Below are positions 13,311 through 35,062 of a DNA stretch of 64,000 bases, piece by piece; the stretch's first letter is position 1; every line of letters starts with the position of its first letter. The notes under the pieces were generated by a model, which ran no database searches, was not told the DNA's origin, and was given only the letters and a program-made list of their open reading frames with translations. Origin of the DNA: Allolobophora icterica (lineage: Eukaryota > Annelida > Clitellata > Crassiclitellata > Lumbricidae); assembly GCA_963556255.1 (NCBI GenBank), contig OY744615.1:6941217-7005216 (forward strand), in the 5' to 3' direction. The translations under genes and the position numbers were made by a program.

Positions 13311-14805
13311 CGGCCGCACTGTAGCGCAACACCGAGAGAGACGTACACGATTTTCGTGTCGATGAGCATTGGTGATCGTCGTGAAACGGTGAACTCTCAT
13401 TAAAATAAACGCCAGCCAATCGCCATCGTCCGAAAGACACAAGGGCACTATATATAGTGCGAATTAAGTTTCGGAAAAACTGAAGTAAGATGACGTTACT
13501 CAAAAAACCTCAGTAAGTACACGGACCGAAGAAGTTATGTACGTACGTACGTACGTACGTTCGCTTTGCACAGAGAACAACAGTCTTAGAAACAGGCCAA
13601 TTAGGGGTCTGAATACGACGTTAATCTTGGCGTGGCCAAACGCTCTCTTGCAATTTACTATGTAAAAAAGTAAGTTCGACTCGCGCCGTCTTATAGTAGC
13701 GGTTGGGTGCCCTCCGCCTTCTCCAGGCTTGGGACTGGCACCTCAGGTGGTCGCCGAGGCCTTGCGACCGCACTGTAGCGCAACACCGAGAGAGACGTAC
13801 ACGATTTTCGTGTCGATGAGCATTGGTGATCGTCGTGAAACGGTGAACTCTCATTAAAATAAACGCCAGCCAATCGCCATCGTCCGAAAGACACAAGGGC
13901 ACTATATATAGTGCGAATTAGGTTTCAGAAAAACTGAGGTAGGGAAGTTGACGTTTCTCAAAAAGCCTCAGTAAGTACACGGACCGAAGAAGGCACGTAC
14001 GTACGGACGAACGTACGTTCGCTTTGCACAGAAAACAACAGTGTAAGAAACGGGCCAACTAGGTGTCTTAATACGACGTTAATCTTAGCGTGGCTTGCAA
14101 TTTACTATGTAAAAAAGTAAGTTCGACTCGCGCCGTCGTATAGTAGCGCTTGCGTGCCCTCCGCCTTCTGCAGGCTTGGGAATGGCACCGCAGGTGGTCG
14201 CCGAGGCCTTGCGACCGCACTGAAGCGCAACACCGAGAGAGACGTACACGATTTTCGTGTCGATGAGCATTGGTGATCGTCGTGAAACGGTGAGCTGTCA
14301 TTAAAATAGACGCCAGCCAATCGCCATCGTCCGAAAGGCACAACGGCACTATATATAGTGCGAATTAGGTTTCGGAAAAACTGAAGTAAGTAAGTTGACG
14401 TTTCTCAAAAAAGCTCAGTAAGTACACGGACCGAAGTAGGTATGTACGTACGTACGTTCGCTTTGCACAGAGAACAACAGTCTAAGAAACAGGCCAATCA
14501 GGGGTCTGAATACGACGTTAATCTTAGCGTGGCCAAACGCTCTCTTGCAATTTACAATGTAAAAATGTAAGTTCGACTCGCGCCGTCGTATGGTAGCGGT
14601 TGCGTGCCCTCCGCCTTCTCCAGGCTTGGGACTGGCACCTCAGGTGGTCGCCGAGGCCTTGCGACCGCACTGTAGCGCAAAACCGAGAGAGACGTACACG
14701 ATTTTCGTGTCGATGAGCATTGGTGATCGTCGTGAAACGGTGAGCTCTCATTAAAATAGATGCCAGCCAATCGCCATCGTCCGAAAGACACAAGGGCACT
14801 ATATA

Positions 14806-15607
14806 CACGGTGAGTCATAAAAAACCGTGTCCCTACATATTTTACTATAACTTCGTCAGATATCAGATTATGTTAAAGAAATTTTAAGTTTAGATAGAAG
14901 AGTTATTACTGAGCATTGAGAAAGTTAAATTCTGTGTTCAAATTGACCTCCTTGGGCATACGCGCATGCGCGAAGACGCGTACGCAACTGCTTGGCTGAC
15001 TCATCAAGATGCGCTGATCCATTTCGTCCCTGACCTCCACAATTCGATGACGCAACTCGTTTCTTTAAAAATTGCAAATGTAAATCACTCTTAACGATTC
15101 TCCTAACGGATGACTGGCTAATTCCTATTTCTCGAGCTATTTGTCTCTGCGTACGATGCGTTTGCGCCATACGTTCCTGACTGAGCACCAGCGATTCAAA
15201 CTGTTCAACATTGTCGACCGTTCTGGCCGATTGAGGGCGGTCACTACCTGCTTGACGATGAAAAGACCCAGTTTCATCGATCTTTGAAAGGAGAGCATTC
15301 AATCCACCACACGTCGAGCCCTTAATCTGAAAATTCTTTTGAAAAACGTTTCGGACTGTAATTTTATTCTTTCTTAGAAGTTGTGAACTTGTGACATATG
15401 TTTATCTTCTTCGGTAAACACCATTTTTTCGGGGTTGTCGTTACGCAATTACAGTTTAGGCTGGGCCAGCTTTTTATAACAAATAATTTATGTAGCACTT
15501 GGATAGACCATCAAGCGTCAATGTTCTGAAATTTCATTAAAATTCATGGCTATCTGAATGAACTACGTTAACTTATATAGGGACACGGTTTTTAATGACT
15601 CACCGTG
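14806..15607 (-). mobile_element. Mariner-like element, internally deleted (802 bp)
   Basis: Terminal inverted repeats of about 30 bp with one mismatch begin CACGGTGAGTCAT and continue to TGTCCCTA. The element is flanked by TA on both sides (14804-14805 and 15608-15609), the Tc1/mariner target duplication. Each terminal repeat itself holds a CACGGT/ACCGTG dyad. The element sits in the satellite palindrome: GCACTATA+TA before it, TA+TAGTGCG after it. Inside is a minus-strand transposase relic with the DDE region missing, so it cannot move by itself. Confidence 0.93.
14925..15424 (-). pseudogene. Mariner-like transposase relic
   Basis: The transposases of this superfamily bind the inverted termini through N-terminal helix-turn-helix domains and cut with a DDE/D catalytic domain. 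The relic starts at an ATG at 15424-15422 and loses frame within about 20 codons. It reopens as a frame ending at 14925. In that frame the stretch TQRQIAREIGISQSSVRRIV (residues about 51-70 from the codon at 15302) is a clear helix-turn-helix, followed by LKKRV. The last 25 residues (through RTRLRACAYAQGGQFEHRI) resemble the usual C-terminus of these proteins. The catalytic core that should lie between them is absent. N- and C-terminal pieces joined by an internal deletion are typical of non-autonomous derivatives. Family assignment from motif memory; subfamily unknown. Confidence 0.8.
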
Positions 15608-27897
<12,290 letters not shown>

Positions 27898-29289
27898 GGG
27901 TCATTATCCGAAATGTTACAAATTCCGTCTCCGAAAAACAAAAAAAATTTTCCCCAAAATTGGTTGCAAGTGTTTTTTTTAGTTATGTCCATAGTTAATT
28001 TTAACTAATTTGAAAGAAATCCACTATATTTTCAATCATAAGTTAATTTTTTTCTGAATTAATAAAGTCAAAACTCCTCTTTTTTCATTAAAATCCGCCC
28101 TTTTTGTGTAATCATATTTAATCATAGGGACCTGAAATATTCCTCTGGTGCATATAAAATGGCAATTTCTTAAAAGTAGATGATACCAGCATTAAGTAGG
28201 AATACAATAGGCCTTCTTTTCACATAATATATTAGTCTGGTGTCAAGGAATTAAGGCATTTTTCGAAATTATTTCAAAAAAGAAATATTATTTTCAGCTG
28301 CAGAAAAAAATCTGTGAAGCATTTGCTATAACTGTATGTTATATGCATTGGATACAAGTTGAACAACATTTCAAGAGTTGCGAGTAAATTCTAATTACTT
28401 GCAATTTATTTTTATATCAAATAATTCACAAAAAATACACGTAATTCGCTCTGAGCAATGCGTCATTACCATCCGTGACAAGACGCGACTGCCATGAGAA
28501 AATAGCAAAAATCTGATGTATTCGGATGGTAATGATGAAAAACAACCGCTGGATGGTAATGACAAAATGATGAAATTTGTGACAGCCGTCAAATATTTTC
28601 ACTTGAATTACTCTATCAGATAAGTAATTTTAATCAGTTCAACAAAAGCGGTAAATAAAATAAGTTATCAATGTTATAATCTACCTAAACCAGGAAATAC
28701 GACACGAGATGGTAATGAAACAGAAATTTACTTTTTTTAAATTTGGAACACACAAACTTAAATTAAAAATAAAACATTATGAATTTCAACATAAATCTGT
28801 GTGATTCCATTAATAGTTGACAATATCTTGTTCCTGATATTTTTCTTTTAGTAAGTAAGCACGTTCTCTAAAAGTTATAGGCTTCCCAAAAATTGGGATG
28901 GCTATGATGCTTATTTCCATGGACAAGTATAAATAGGACCAAAAAGAAATAAATATTACGAAAATGAGTCTAAATGTTTGATTATTGCATATGCTAGCTA
29001 CTAATTAACCAAAATAATATACCTTTGGTACAGGATGTAATGGAATAAATTTGCATAATATCTAAATTTTGTGCATTGTACACCGTCTCGGACAGAGAAT
29101 GGTAATGATATTTTGTATATATTTGGATTTTTTTTTCTAAATTTCATAAATCTAGCAGCTAAAACAATGATGGGAAATGTTAATCTGCTGATCCTTTGAA
29201 GGATAGGCAAAAAAATTTGAAGAAATTATCGAAAAAACTAAAAAAAAACAGCATGGGACATCAATTCTGCACATTTCGGATAATGACCC
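27898..29289. mobile_element. Unclassified TIR transposon, non-autonomous (1,392 bp)
   Basis: The sequence begins with GGGTCATTATCCGAAATGT and ends with its exact reverse complement, giving a perfect 19-bp terminal inverted repeat. ATGT flanks both ends (27894-27897 and 29290-29293), so a 4-bp target duplication is likely. The target lies at the edge of the ACGT tract, so the duplication length is not certain. The interior is strongly A+T rich and has no long open frame. The motif GATGGTAATGA or a close form recurs at 28463-28475 (inverted), 28523-28535, 28551-28562, 28706-28718 and 29097-29108, and resembles the GGATAATGA of the termini. I do not recognise the family. Confidence 0.8.
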
Positions 29290-31896
29290 ATGTACGTACG
29301 TACGTTCGCTTTGCACAGAGAACAACAGTGTAAGAAACGGACCAATCAGGGGTCTGAATACGACGTTAATCTTGCGTGGCCAAACGCTCTCTTGCAATTT
29401 ACTATGTAAAAAAGTAAGTTCGACTCCCGCCGTCGTATAGTAGCGGTTGGGTGCCCTCCGCCTTCTCCAGGCTTGGGACTGGCACCTCAGGTGGTCGCCG
29501 AGGCCTTGCGATCGCACTGTAGCGCAACACCGAGAGACGTAACGATTTTCGTGTCGATGATCTTTGGTGATCGTCGTGAAACGGTGAGCTCTCATTAAAA
29601 TAGACGCCAGCCAATCGCCATCGTCCGAAAGACACAAGGGCACTATATATAGTGCGAATTAGTTTTCGGAAAAAACTGAAGTAAGTAAGTTGACGTTTCT
29701 CAAAAAACCTCAGTAAGTACACGGACCGAAGTAGGTATGTACGTACGTACGTTCGCTTTGCACAGAGAACAACAGTGTAAGAAACGGGCCAATTAGGTGT
29801 CTGAATACGACGTTAATCTTAGCGTGGCCAAACGCTCTCTTGCAATTTACTATGTAAAAAAGTAAGTTCGACTCCCGCCATGGTATAGTAGCGGTTGGGT
29901 GCCCTCCGCCTTCAACAGGCTTGGGACTGGCACCTCAGGTGGTCGCCAAGGCTTTGCGACCGCACTGTAGCGCAACACCGAGAGAGACGTACACGATTTT
30001 CGTGTCGATGAGCATTGGTGATCGTCGTGAAACGGTGAACTCTCATTAAAATAGACGCCAGCCAATCGCCATCGTCCGAAAGACACAAGGGCACTATATA
30101 TAGTGCGAATTAAGTTTCGGAAAAACTGAGGTAGGTAAGTTGACGTTTCTCAAAAAACCTCAGTAAGTACACGGACCGAAGTAGGTATGTACGTACGTAC
30201 GTTCGCTTTGCACAGAGAACAACAGTATAAGAAACAGGACCAATCATGGCTCTGAATACGACGTTAATCTTAGCGTGGCCAAACGCTCTCTTGCAATTTA
30301 CTATGTAAAAATGTAAGTTCGACTCGTGCCGTCGTATAGTAGCGGTTGGGTGCCCTCCGCCTTCTCCAGGCTTGGGACTGGCACCTCAGGTGGTCACCGA
30401 GGCCTTGCGACCGCACTGTAGCGCAACACCGAGAGAGACGTACACGATTTTCGTGTCGATGAGCATTGGTGATCGTCGTGAAACGGTGAGCTCTCATTAA
30501 AATAGACGCCAGCCAATCGCCATCGTCCGAAAGACACAAGGGCACTATATATAGTGCGAATTAAGTTTCGGAAAAAGTGAAGTAAGTAAGTTGACGTTTC
30601 TCAAAAAAGCTCAGTAAGTACACGGACCGAAGTAGGTATGTACGTACGTACGTTCGCTTTGCACAGAGAACAACAGTGTAAGAAACGGGCCAATCAGAGG
30701 TCTGAATACGACGTTAGTCTTGCGTGGCCAAACGCTCTCTTGCAATTTACTATGTAAAAAAGTAAGTTCGACTCGCGCCGTCGTATAGTAGCGGTTGGGT
30801 GCCCTCCGTCTTCTCCAGGCTTGGGACTGGCACCGCAGGTGGTCGCCGAGGCCTTGCGACCGCACTGAAGCGCAACACCGAGAGAGACGTACACGATTTT
30901 CGTGTCGATGAGCATTGGTGATCGTCGTGAAACCGGGAGCTCTCATTAAAATAGACGCCAGCCAATCGCCATCGTCCGAAAGACACAAGGGCACTATATA
31001 TAGTGCGAATTAAGTTTCGGAAAAAGTGAAGTAAGTAAGTTGACGTTTCTAAAAATCCTCAGTAAGTACACGGACCGAAGTAGGTATGTACGAACGTACG
31101 TTCGCTTTGCACAGAGAACAACAGTGTAAGAAACGGGCCAATTAGGTGTCTGAATGCAACGTTAATCTTAGCGTGGCCAAACGCTCTCTTGCAATTTACT
31201 ATGTAAAAAAGTAAGTTCGACTCGCGCCGTCGTATAGTAGCGGTTGGGTGCCCTCCGCCTTCTCCAGGCTTGGGACTGGCACCTCAGGTGGTCGCCGAGG
31301 CCTTGCGACCGCACTGTAGCGCAACAACGAGAGCGGCGCAACGATTTTCGTGTCGATGATCATTGGTGATCGTCGTGAAACGGTGAGCTCTCATTAAAAT
31401 AGACGCCAGCCAATCGCCATCGTCCGAAAGACACAAGGGCACTATGTATAGTGCGAATTAAGTTTCAGAAAAACTGTAGGTAGGGAAGTTGACGCCTCTC
31501 AAAAAACCTCAGTAAGTACACGGACCGAAGTAGATATGTACGTACGTACGTTCGCTTTGGACAGAGAACAACAGTATAAGAAACAGGACGAATCAGAGGT
31601 CGGAATACGACGTTAATCTTAGCGTGGCCAAACGCTCTCTTGCAATTTACTATGTAAAAAAGTAAGTTCGACTCCCGCCGTCGTAGATGGGCGGTTGGGT
31701 GCCCTCCACCTTCTCCAGGCTTGGGACTGGCACCTCAAGTGGTCGCCGAGGCCTTGCGACCGCACTGTAGCGCAACACCGAGAGAGACGTACACGATTTT
31801 CGTGTCGATGAGCATTGGTGATCGTCGTGAAACGGTGAGCTCTCATTAAAATAGACGCCAGCCAATCGCCATCGTCCGAAAGACACAAAGGCACTA
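29290..31896. repeat. ~450-bp satellite array, segment 3
   Basis: Nearly six monomers lie between the TIR transposon and element A. Positions 31030-31891 match 41554-42415 at an offset of 10,524 bp, sharing GCAACAACGAGAGCGGCGCAA, GATGATCATTGG, CACTATGTATAGTGCG and CGTAGATGGGCGG. The last bases, CACTA at 31892-31896, are the target duplication of element A. Confidence 0.95.
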
Positions 31897-32328
31897 TGTC
31901 GCGGTCGACTCCTTCGATCGCAACGACGAACCAACGAAGGAACTATTAAAAGATCTTTATTTAAAAATAAAGTCGATTAAGTGTAGAGTAAGTCAACTCG
32001 TCTATCAAATATCACAATCGTAGACAGCACACAGGTTGGCTGGTCTCGATTGAACGTTATACGATCAATGTTTCAACGTTTACAAATCTTCGTCAAAAGG
32101 CCCTTAATGTACATCAGGTCTATCTTATATAGAGTTCTCCCGGATTCCAGAACGTTCTGTGACGTCACTGTACTTTTCCCTGGAAAGTCCTACTGAACAC
32201 GTATATCCTTGTTGCATGCAACGAATTAATGTTGACAGCTTGCTGCAGAATTTTCCGTGCGTTGTAAACAAGCTTGTTGACGCGTCGGTTTTCTTCCCTT
32301 GATGCATGCACCCGCGTAGACCACGACA
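31897..32328 (-). repeat. Element A 3' LTR
   Basis: A 432-bp partner of 38826-39257 with one difference seen (C at 32074). On the minus strand it has a TATA box at 32122-32133 and an AATAAA polyadenylation hexamer at 31956-31961, consistent with a U3-R-U5 order. Confidence 0.95.
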
Positions 32329-32523
32329 TTCCCTCCGCCCTCAGATGATGACACGTCTTCAGCACCATCCCGAACGGGTCATCACAATCAAGCCGGGCCT
32401 CCAGACTCCATCTCGACACAGCATATACAAACAAAACAAAACACATCAGTTAGTCAATTTATCTATACAATTTGCGGGCTCGATCCTTGTGTGTCGGGCC
32501 ATTCTCCCCCTTCACCATCCGAG
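32329..32523 (-). promoter_or_regulatory. Element A 3' untranslated region with polypurine tract
   Basis: Directly next to the 3' LTR the minus strand reads GAGGGCGGAGGGAA (32329-32342). This purine tract would prime plus-strand DNA synthesis. The rest of the 195 bp is non-coding. Confidence 0.85.
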
Positions 32524-33414
32524 TCACAACCGAGAGAGGAAATCAGCCACCGTGTTCTGACGTCCAGGACGATATCGAAAGTCCACGTTAAACTCTTGCA
32601 ATGCTAACGCCCAACGAGTCAGTTTCGCACTCTTAGGGCTTGCATCTGTGAGATAAGACAAAGGATTATGATCTGAATAAATGATTATCTTTGATAAGAA
32701 TATCCATGACTTGAATCGTTTAAGTGCCCAAATTACTGCGAAAGCCTCTCTCTCAATTGTAGACCAATGCATCTGTGTATCTGTAAGTTTAAGGCTAGCA
32801 AAAGCAATTGGTTTTTCTTGACCTTCTTCGGTCCACTGAAACAAGCAACACCCGACCGCGGTGGCACTTGCGTCAACACTTAAACCAAATTCCTTAGTGA
32901 AATCAATGGTATGCAACTGTGTAGCTTTACTGAGATCATCCTTTAACTTATCTAGTGCTTCTTGATGCTTTTGCTCCCAAGGCACCTTCGTAGGTATGTT
33001 ATCTCGTGTCAAATCAGTTATTACCCGTGCTTTTTCAGCTAAAGCAGGTATAAAATTTCGAAAGTAACTGAAAAAACCCATAACCTTTCTAACTTCTTTC
33101 TTTGTTGTTGGAGGATGGATATCATTGATCGTAGCGATCTTACCTGGATCAGGTTCAATACAACCTGACCCTACTATATGGCCAACAAACTTTATTTTGT
33201 TTTGTGCAAAATTACATTTTCTTAAATTCAAAGTGAGTCCTGCTTCCTCAATAGTTTGCAAGAATTTCTCTAGATGTTCTAAATGGTCATTCCAATTCAT
33301 TGAAACCACTGCCATATCATCGACGAATGGTTCGGTAAAACTTCGCACTGGATGTAAAACTTGGGTCATAGCACGAATAAAGGTATTGCTAGCGGACTTG
33401 AGTCCAAACGGCAT
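32524..33414 (-). pseudogene. Element A reverse transcriptase C-part and RNase H
   Basis: The frame begins inside reverse transcriptase at MPFGLKSASNTF and carries the catalytic box FVDD. The thumb and connection follow (GHIVGSGCIEPDPGKI, GFFSYFRNFIPALAEKA). RNase H has LSVDAS, STIEREAFAVIWALKR, YSDHNPLSYL and a final VADFLSRL, with all four acidic positions present. It overlaps the preceding frame by about 50 bp because of the one-base frameshift, and has no start codon of its own in the normal gene plan. It stops 195 bp before the 3' LTR. Confidence 0.88.
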
Positions 33415-34136
33415 TCTTGTGAACTCAAAAAGTCCTGCATCACATACGAATGCCGTAAGCCATCGATGTTCTTTCCGAACTGGAATTTGCCAATACCCGA
33501 TTTCGCGTCGAAAACACTAATAAACTTTGCCCGTCCCACCTTTTGTAAGATGTCAGCAATGTCTGGGGTCGGGTAACAATCACCTAGAGAATATTTGTTA
33601 ACATGGCGATAATCAATTGCCAATCGAACGCCATTTTGACCTTTGGGTCCCTTTAAAACGCAAACTACCGGACTGGCCATTTCACTTTTCGATGGTCGAA
33701 TGATGTCTAATGCCAACATTTCTTCTATCTGGCGTTGTACTTCAGGTTTAAGTAGCTCAGGTACTTTATATGCCCTTAAACGCTTAGGAGTGAAATCATG
33801 AGTTATCTTAATTTCATGTTCTAATACTGGACAATACCCAGGTTTATCCACAAATACTGCCGTGTGCCGATCCAAAATTTCAAAAAGTTGCTTCTGTTCC
33901 TCTTGCGAAAGATGCGCTATAATCAGAGGATCAATTCGCTTACTCGGGCTTATTTGTTCACGTTCTTCCTGATCTACAACCTCTACTATACCAAATTCTT
34001 CATCTTGATCAACAATTACTGAACAGCTATTGATCATCGCTTGTTCGAGTCGTTCATGGTATCGCTTGATCTTATTTGCGTGTAAATGTCTTTGTTTTCC
34101 CTCTATTTCTACTATCAATCCTTTTATTGAAGCCAT
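33366..34136 (-). pseudogene. Element A reverse transcriptase, N-terminal part
   Basis: Gypsy sequence resumes within the first codons after the LINE: GLIVEIEGKQRHLHANKI parallels element B residues about 1286-1306. The reverse transcriptase fingers and palm follow (EMASPVVCVLKGPKG, VRLAIDYRHVNKY, ISVFDAKSG), with the first catalytic Asp in ISVFDAK. Close to 33,492-33,505 the frame slips by one base relative to element B. The remaining residues to 33366 are therefore out of frame and meaningless, while the correct frame continues in the next feature. A one-base deletion just after AKS is the likely cause. Confidence 0.85.
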
Positions 34137-35062
34137 TTGAAGTACAAGGAAAATACAACATAAAAAGTTTGAACTTTGGCAACAAGAGGAGACCCAAAAG
34201 GGATCTTGATCCCGCTTAACAGGGCCACCTAGTTAACATTTATCGTAATACAAGTAAATGTCAGCACAATCAATACTTTTAACGGTAACATCGATCAAGT
34301 TATATGATCAGCAAGTAAAAGAAACAATGATAGAACTCTTAACTAAAGAACTTAACTACCAGTACACATGGATTCCAACTAAGGTATACAGATCAATTGT
34401 CATTAGTTACAAAGAGATGAAAAAAAACAAACAAACAAAAACAAACAAACAACAGTGCCTGTGTAAATAAACACATAGGCCTAGGCCTAATGCAGTCATG
34501 TGAGTGCATCCAAGAGATAGAGTTTCAGTTTTTGTTTAAATTGATGCATAGTAGGTATACCAGTAACTTCAATAGGCAATGAATTCCAGAGTATCGGGCC
34601 ACAGACTTTGATGCTATGCTGCTTAACAGTAGTGTGGACACTACGTTGATGGTACTTGTTGAGCGATCGCGTGTAATGATTGTGTACGTCAGAATTTTTA
34701 CAAAAACAATTTTTAAAATTCACAGGCAGTAGATTCGATTGAAATCTGAACATAAATAATCCAACTTGCAACTTATTTATGCATTCAAAAGGCAATATTC
34801 TCAAACTAAGAAATAACGGCAGAGTTGTAGCTCTAAAGGGTAAATTACATATAGTCCGAATGGCTCGCTTCTGCAGAGTTTTAAGAGTTGTTAAGCGAGT
34901 ATGATACGTGGAAGCCCAGGAGATATTACAATACGATATGTAAGGGTATATTAAGGAGTAGTACAAATTCACAAGTATATATTGCGGTAGAAGGTGCCGA
35001 ATACGAGAAATTATACCAATATTTTTTGACATCTTTTTAGATATGACATTTATATCATTTAT
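34137..35062 (-). mobile_element. 5'-truncated LINE fragment nested in element A
   Basis: Between the integrase C-terminus and the reverse transcriptase N-terminus lies about 925 bp that element B lacks. In sense orientation it encodes the last ~188 residues of a CR1/L2-like LINE, including LYYSLIYPYISYCNISWA and GPILWNSLP, and ends with TGA at 34498-34496. It is followed by about 360 bp of 3' untranslated sequence, with a GTTT-rich stretch at 34418-34452. The 5' truncation is typical of target-primed reverse transcription. I could not define a target duplication. The exact family is uncertain. Confidence 0.8.

Larger units (their letters stand above)
1..14805. repeat. ~450-bp satellite array, segment 1
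   Basis: Head-to-tail monomers repeat every 445-452 bp; the palindrome GCACTATATATAGTGC or a close variant recurs near 148, 601, 1052, 1504, 1952, 2401, 2851 and onward. The window opens inside a monomer. About 33 monomers are present. Two sequence classes are visible: one carries CAAACGCTCTC after GCGTGGC, the other lacks these 11 bases (for example near 1699, 7395, 9626, 10074, 11408, 11856). The reading frames found in it on both strands are near-identical from copy to copy because the DNA is, and I do not regard them as genes. The segment ends at the TA target of a mariner insertion. Confidence 0.97.

Noticed and set aside
1..14805. CRISPR array or bacterial integron
   Set aside because: The repeats are contiguous ~450-bp units with no spacers, and the flanking elements are eukaryotic retrotransposons.
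28395..28592. Possible transposase fragment in the 27.9-29.3 kb element
   Set aside because: The 65-codon frame has no transposase motif and the interior is A+T rich; treated as non-coding.
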